DNA from: CAYJFD01 sp964369605
GTDB lineage: Bacteria; Bacteroidota; Bacteroidia; Bacteroidales; UBA932
NCBI GenBank assembly: GCA_964369605.1
Contig: CAYJFD010000010.1
Span: 1-54,722, forward strand
Reading direction: 5' to 3'
Length of the DNA stretch: 54,722 bases
Under the pieces are notes generated by a model. It was not told the origin of the DNA and made no database searches. It worked only from the letters and a program-made list of their open reading frames with translations. The translations under genes were made by a program, and so were the position numbers. This document shows positions 51,480-54,722 of the stretch, in pieces; position 1 is the first letter of the stretch; each line of letters opens with the position of its first letter.

Positions 51480-53315
51480 ATGCAACATAAAATTATAGAT
51501 GTCAAAGACGTTGTAATTCGTTTTGCGGGTGATTCAGGAGATGGTATGCAGTTAACTGGTACCATTTTCGCTGATGCATCTGCAGTACTAGGAAATGAAG
51601 TATCTACGTTTCCAGATTATCCTGCGGAAATCAGAGCTCCGCAAGGAACAGTTTCAGGAGTATCAGGCTTTCAAGTACATTTTGGCTCAGGTGAAGTTAA
51701 TACACCTGGAGACTTTTGCGATGTACTTGTAGCGATGAACCCTGCAGCGTTCAAAACAAATGCAAAATGGACAAAGCCAACAGCGACTATTATAGTAGAC
51801 GCAAATGCCTTTGATCAAAAAGGTTTACAGAAAGCGGCTTTCCAGACGGAGGACCCTGTAGCTGAATTGAAAATGGAGGACAGAAATGTTATTTTTGCCC
51901 CTATTTCAGAGCAGACAAAGGAGAGTCTTAAGGATTCAGGACTAGATAATAAATCTATTCTTAGAGCAAAGAATCTATTTGCCCTAGGAATGTGCTATTA
52001 TATGTATAATCGTGACCTAGAGTATACTTTCTCTTACCTAGAGCGTAAGTTCAAAAAGAAGCCTCAATTTATTGAAGCAAATAAGAAAGTTATAAAGGAT
52101 GGGTATAATTATGCAGCTAATATTCACGCTATTCCGAACACATATACTGTAGCTCCGGCAAAGCTTGCTAAAGGAGTATATCGTAATATTAACGGAAATC
52201 AAGCAGCAGCTTGGGGTTTATTAGCAGCTTCAGAGAAGTCAGGTTTACCTCTATTCTGCGGATCTTACCCTATTACCCCTGCGACTCAAATTCTTGAAGA
52301 ATTATCAATTCACAAGAATCTAGGTTGTAAGACTCTTCAATGTGAAGATGAAATAGCAGGTATTTGTACATCTATCGGAGCAGCATTTGCAGGAAATTTA
52401 GCAGCAACTACAACTTCAGGTCCTGGTTTGTCTTTAAAATCAGAGGCTCTAGGTTTAGCTATGATAGCTGAATTACCTCTAGTAATCATAGACGTACAAC
52501 GTGGAGGACCTTCAACAGGTATCCCTACGAAAACAGAGCAAACAGACCTTAATCAAGCTTTATATGGTAGAAATGGTGAATGTCCTATAATGGTTATGGC
52601 AGCGCACTCTCCATCACATTGCTTTGAAGCATCTTTCTATGCAGCGAAGTATGCTGTAGAGCACATGATGCCTGTAATTCTGTTAACAGAAGGATTCTTA
52701 GGAAATGGATCTGAGCCATGGAAAGTACCTTCTATGAAGGATTATCCAGTAATCACTCCTCCTATAATCGAAGAGTGTGAAGGAAGTTTTAAACCTTATA
52801 TCAGAGACGAAAATCTAGTTAGAAAGTGGGCTTTACCTGGAAAGGCTGGTTTAGAGCATAGAATTGGCGGTTTAGAGAAAACTCCAGAAGGAGTGATTTC
52901 TGCTGACCCAATTAACCATGAGTTAATGGTTGGTCTAAGAGCTCAGAAGGTAGAGAAGGTAGCAGAGTTTATACCTGAATTAGAAGTAATCGGCGATAAA
53001 GATGCTGATGTTCTAATCGTAGGATGGGGAGGAACTTATGGTCACCTATACACTGCCCTAAGAGAATTCCAAGAAGAAGGTCAAAAAGTAGCATTAGCGC
53101 ATTTCGATTATATCTTCCCTCTTCCAAAGAACACTCAGGAGGTATTCTCAAAATATAAGAAAATTATAGTATGTGAGTTAAATAATGGACAGTTCGCGGC
53201 TTATTTACGTGATAAACTACCTATGTTCACTTATATGCAGAAAAATAAAGTACAAGGACAGCCATTTATCGTAAAAGATATCAAGGATGCTGTTAATGAA
53301 GTAATTAATTCATAA
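51480..53315 (+). CDS. korA: 2-oxoacid:ferredoxin oxidoreductase, fused gamma-alpha subunit (2-oxoglutarate type)
   Basis: With KorB it converts 2-oxoglutarate, CoA and oxidised ferredoxin to succinyl-CoA, CO2 and reduced ferredoxin. 611 residues from ATG 51480. The N-terminal gamma-type domain (about 10-190) has FAGDSGDGMQLTGTIFADA and PDYPAEIRAPQGTVSGVSG. The alpha domain has NGNQAAAWGLLAASEKSGL, GSYPITPATQILEELS and TTTSGPGLSLKSEALGLAM. The fused layout and this wording fit the KorA class. An in-frame TTG at 51453 lies inside the -7 box and cannot be the start. It forms an operon with korB (12-bp gap). Confidence 0.95.
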   Translation: MQHKIIDVKDVVIRFAGDSGDGMQLTGTIFADASAVLGNEVSTFPDYPAEIRAPQGTVSGVSGFQVHFGSGEVNTPGDFCDVLVAMNPAAFKTNAKWTKPTATIIVDANAFDQKGLQKAAFQTEDPVAELKMEDRNVIFAPISEQTKESLKDSGLDNKSILRAKNLFALGMCYYMYNRDLEYTFSYLERKFKKKPQFIEANKKVIKDGYNYAANIHAIPNTYTVAPAKLAKGVYRNINGNQAAAWGLLAASEKSGLPLFCGSYPITPATQILEELSIHKNLGCKTLQCEDEIAGICTSIGAAFAGNLAATTTSGPGLSLKSEALGLAMIAELPLVIIDVQRGGPSTGIPTKTEQTDLNQALYGRNGECPIMVMAAHSPSHCFEASFYAAKYAVEHMMPVILLTEGFLGNGSEPWKVPSMKDYPVITPPIIEECEGSFKPYIRDENLVRKWALPGKAGLEHRIGGLEKTPEGVISADPINHELMVGLRAQKVEKVAEFIPELEVIGDKDADVLIVGWGGTYGHLYTALREFQEEGQKVALAHFDYIFPLPKNTQEVFSKYKKIIVCELNNGQFAAYLRDKLPMFTYMQKNKVQGQPFIVKDIKDAVNEVINS

Positions 53316-53327
53316 CAAATTAGAGCA

Positions 53328-54344
53328 ATGAAATATACAGCACAAGATTTTAAAAGTAATCAGGAGGTCAGATGGTGTCCTGGCTGCGGAGATCACGCCA
53401 TTTTAGCTGCTCTTCAAAGAGCAATGCCAGAGTTTGCAGAGGAGAGAGGATATGCAAAAGAGCAGTTCGTTCTTGTATCAGGAATTGGATGCTCCTCTAG
53501 AGCTCCTTACTACCTTGATACCTTCGGTTTTCACACTATACACGGCCGCGCCGCAGTAATAGCAACGGGAATCAAAGTAGCAAATCCAAGCCTTTCAGTT
53601 TGGCAAGCTACAGGTGATGGTGATGCGCTTGCAATCGGAGGAAATCACTTCATTCACGCAGTACGTAGAAATATTGACATAAATATTATGTTATTCAATA
53701 ACCAGATCTATGGTTTAACAAAGGGACAGTATTCTCCAGCTTCTCCGCTAGGAATAGTAACTAAAACATCACCTTATGGAACTATTGAACATTCGTTCAA
53801 TCCAGGTGCTTTAGTTATGGGAGCGAGAGGAACTTTCTTTGCACGTAGTATGGATGTTGAGTTAAAACTAACCCAAGAGATATTAAAGGAATCAGCATTA
53901 CACGATGGATGTTCTGTAAGTGAGATTCTAACAAATTGTATCATTTTCAATGATGGTGCTCATAATGATATTACAAGCAAGGAAGAGAGAGCAGATAGAA
54001 CTATTATTCTTCGTCACGGAGAGCCTATGATCTATGGTAAAAATAGAGATAAGGGTCTTATTGTAGAGAATATGCGTTTAAAATCTGTAACTATCGGAGA
54101 AAATGGTGTAACAGAGAAAGACATATTAGTGCATGATGCAAAAACTCCAGAGGTAGGTATTCATAATATGTTAATAGATATGCAGTACCCTGAGCTACCT
54201 TTTGCACTAGGAGTAATTAGAAGTGTAAAGGATGAGACTTACGATGATAATGTCTTAAGACAAATCGAAGAGGTTACAGCAAAATCGCCGATCAAGTGTA
54301 TGGACGACTTATTGAATAGTGGTGCTACTTGGGAGGTCAAATAA
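53328..54344 (+). CDS. korB: 2-oxoacid:ferredoxin oxidoreductase beta subunit (2-oxoglutarate type)
   Basis: Thiamine-diphosphate subunit of the same enzyme. 338 residues. The iron-sulfur Cys motif WCPGCGDHAILAAL is at the N-terminus with a further Cys in SGIGCSSRAPYY. The TPP-binding motif is TGDGDALAIGGNHFIHAVRR followed by MLFNNQIYGLTKGQYSP. No separate ferredoxin-like delta subunit is in view. It reads on towards gdhA with a 49-bp gap and no terminator, so the three may be cotranscribed. Confidence 0.96.
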   Translation: MKYTAQDFKSNQEVRWCPGCGDHAILAALQRAMPEFAEERGYAKEQFVLVSGIGCSSRAPYYLDTFGFHTIHGRAAVIATGIKVANPSLSVWQATGDGDALAIGGNHFIHAVRRNIDINIMLFNNQIYGLTKGQYSPASPLGIVTKTSPYGTIEHSFNPGALVMGARGTFFARSMDVELKLTQEILKESALHDGCSVSEILTNCIIFNDGAHNDITSKEERADRTIILRHGEPMIYGKNRDKGLIVENMRLKSVTIGENGVTEKDILVHDAKTPEVGIHNMLIDMQYPELPFALGVIRSVKDETYDDNVLRQIEEVTAKSPIKCMDDLLNSGATWEVK

Positions 54345-54393
54345 CGAATTTCACCAAATAATAATAACCAAATTAATTAAAAATAAATTTTTT

Positions 54394-54722
<329 letters not shown>

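Overview
The window is a 54.7-kb piece of an AT-rich chromosome from a Bacteroidota bacterium, most likely of the order Bacteroidales. The evidence is the gene order of the division and cell-wall (dcw) cluster, the ExbB/ExbD/ExbD set, a PASTA-tailed FtsI, a GDH/PPDK/KorAB anaerobic metabolic set, and many -7 promoter boxes of the Bacteroidota type TAnnTTTG. Almost all of it is vertically inherited housekeeping sequence. The only mobile-element trace is a decayed IS66-type transposase at the left edge.

Layout. 1-1842: a small unknown ORF, a strong hairpin terminator, an IS66 transposase pseudogene with several lesions, and a gene-free stretch with two related GC-rich hairpins inside a larger inverted repeat. 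1843-10076: pyruvate phosphate dikinase, a surface lipoprotein with an FGE-like domain, a secreted two-lobed aspartic protease, a TonB-like protein, asparaginyl-tRNA synthetase and a sugar-nucleotidyltransferase. 10183-12519: an ExbB / four-TM protein / ExbD / ExbD energiser operon. 12633-19525: a minus-strand run of asparaginase, tatD, dprA, queA, truB, rpiB and gltX. 19530-34383: the complete dcw cluster in the order mraZ-rsmH-ftsL-ftsI-murE-mraY-murD-ftsW-murG-murC-ftsQ-ftsA-ftsZ, read leftwards with very short gaps or overlaps. 34507-38402: a membrane-anchored M23-type protein facing away from mraZ, then lptB and dnaX. 38460-41251: a secreted unknown protein, an M16 peptidase and an O-methyltransferase. 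41280-46493: a minus-strand operon of pdxJ, a membrane-anchored Skp/OmpH-like protein, a glycosyltransferase, purC and a LysM plus periplasmic-binding-fold protein. 46595-51376: nadK, uppS, bamA and skp. 51480-54722: korA and korB, then gdhA cut by the window end.

How they fit together. The centre makes peptidoglycan precursors (MurC, D, E, G and MraY) and builds the divisome (FtsL, I, W, Q, A, Z). UppS supplies the lipid carrier. The M23 and LysM proteins may act on or sense the wall. BamA, Skp and LptB build the outer membrane, and ExbB/ExbD/TonB power transport across it. PPDK, the 2-oxoacid:ferredoxin oxidoreductase and glutamate dehydrogenase fit an anaerobe that links amino-acid and dicarboxylate metabolism.

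No clearly new multi-gene system was found. The most interesting points are an M23 domain whose third zinc ligand is Asp, a LysM/periplasmic-binding fusion, an FGE-like lipoprotein missing one of the two active-site cysteines, an uncharacterised membrane protein inside the ExbBD operon, a second, membrane-tethered Skp-like protein, and the repeat region at 1401-1754.
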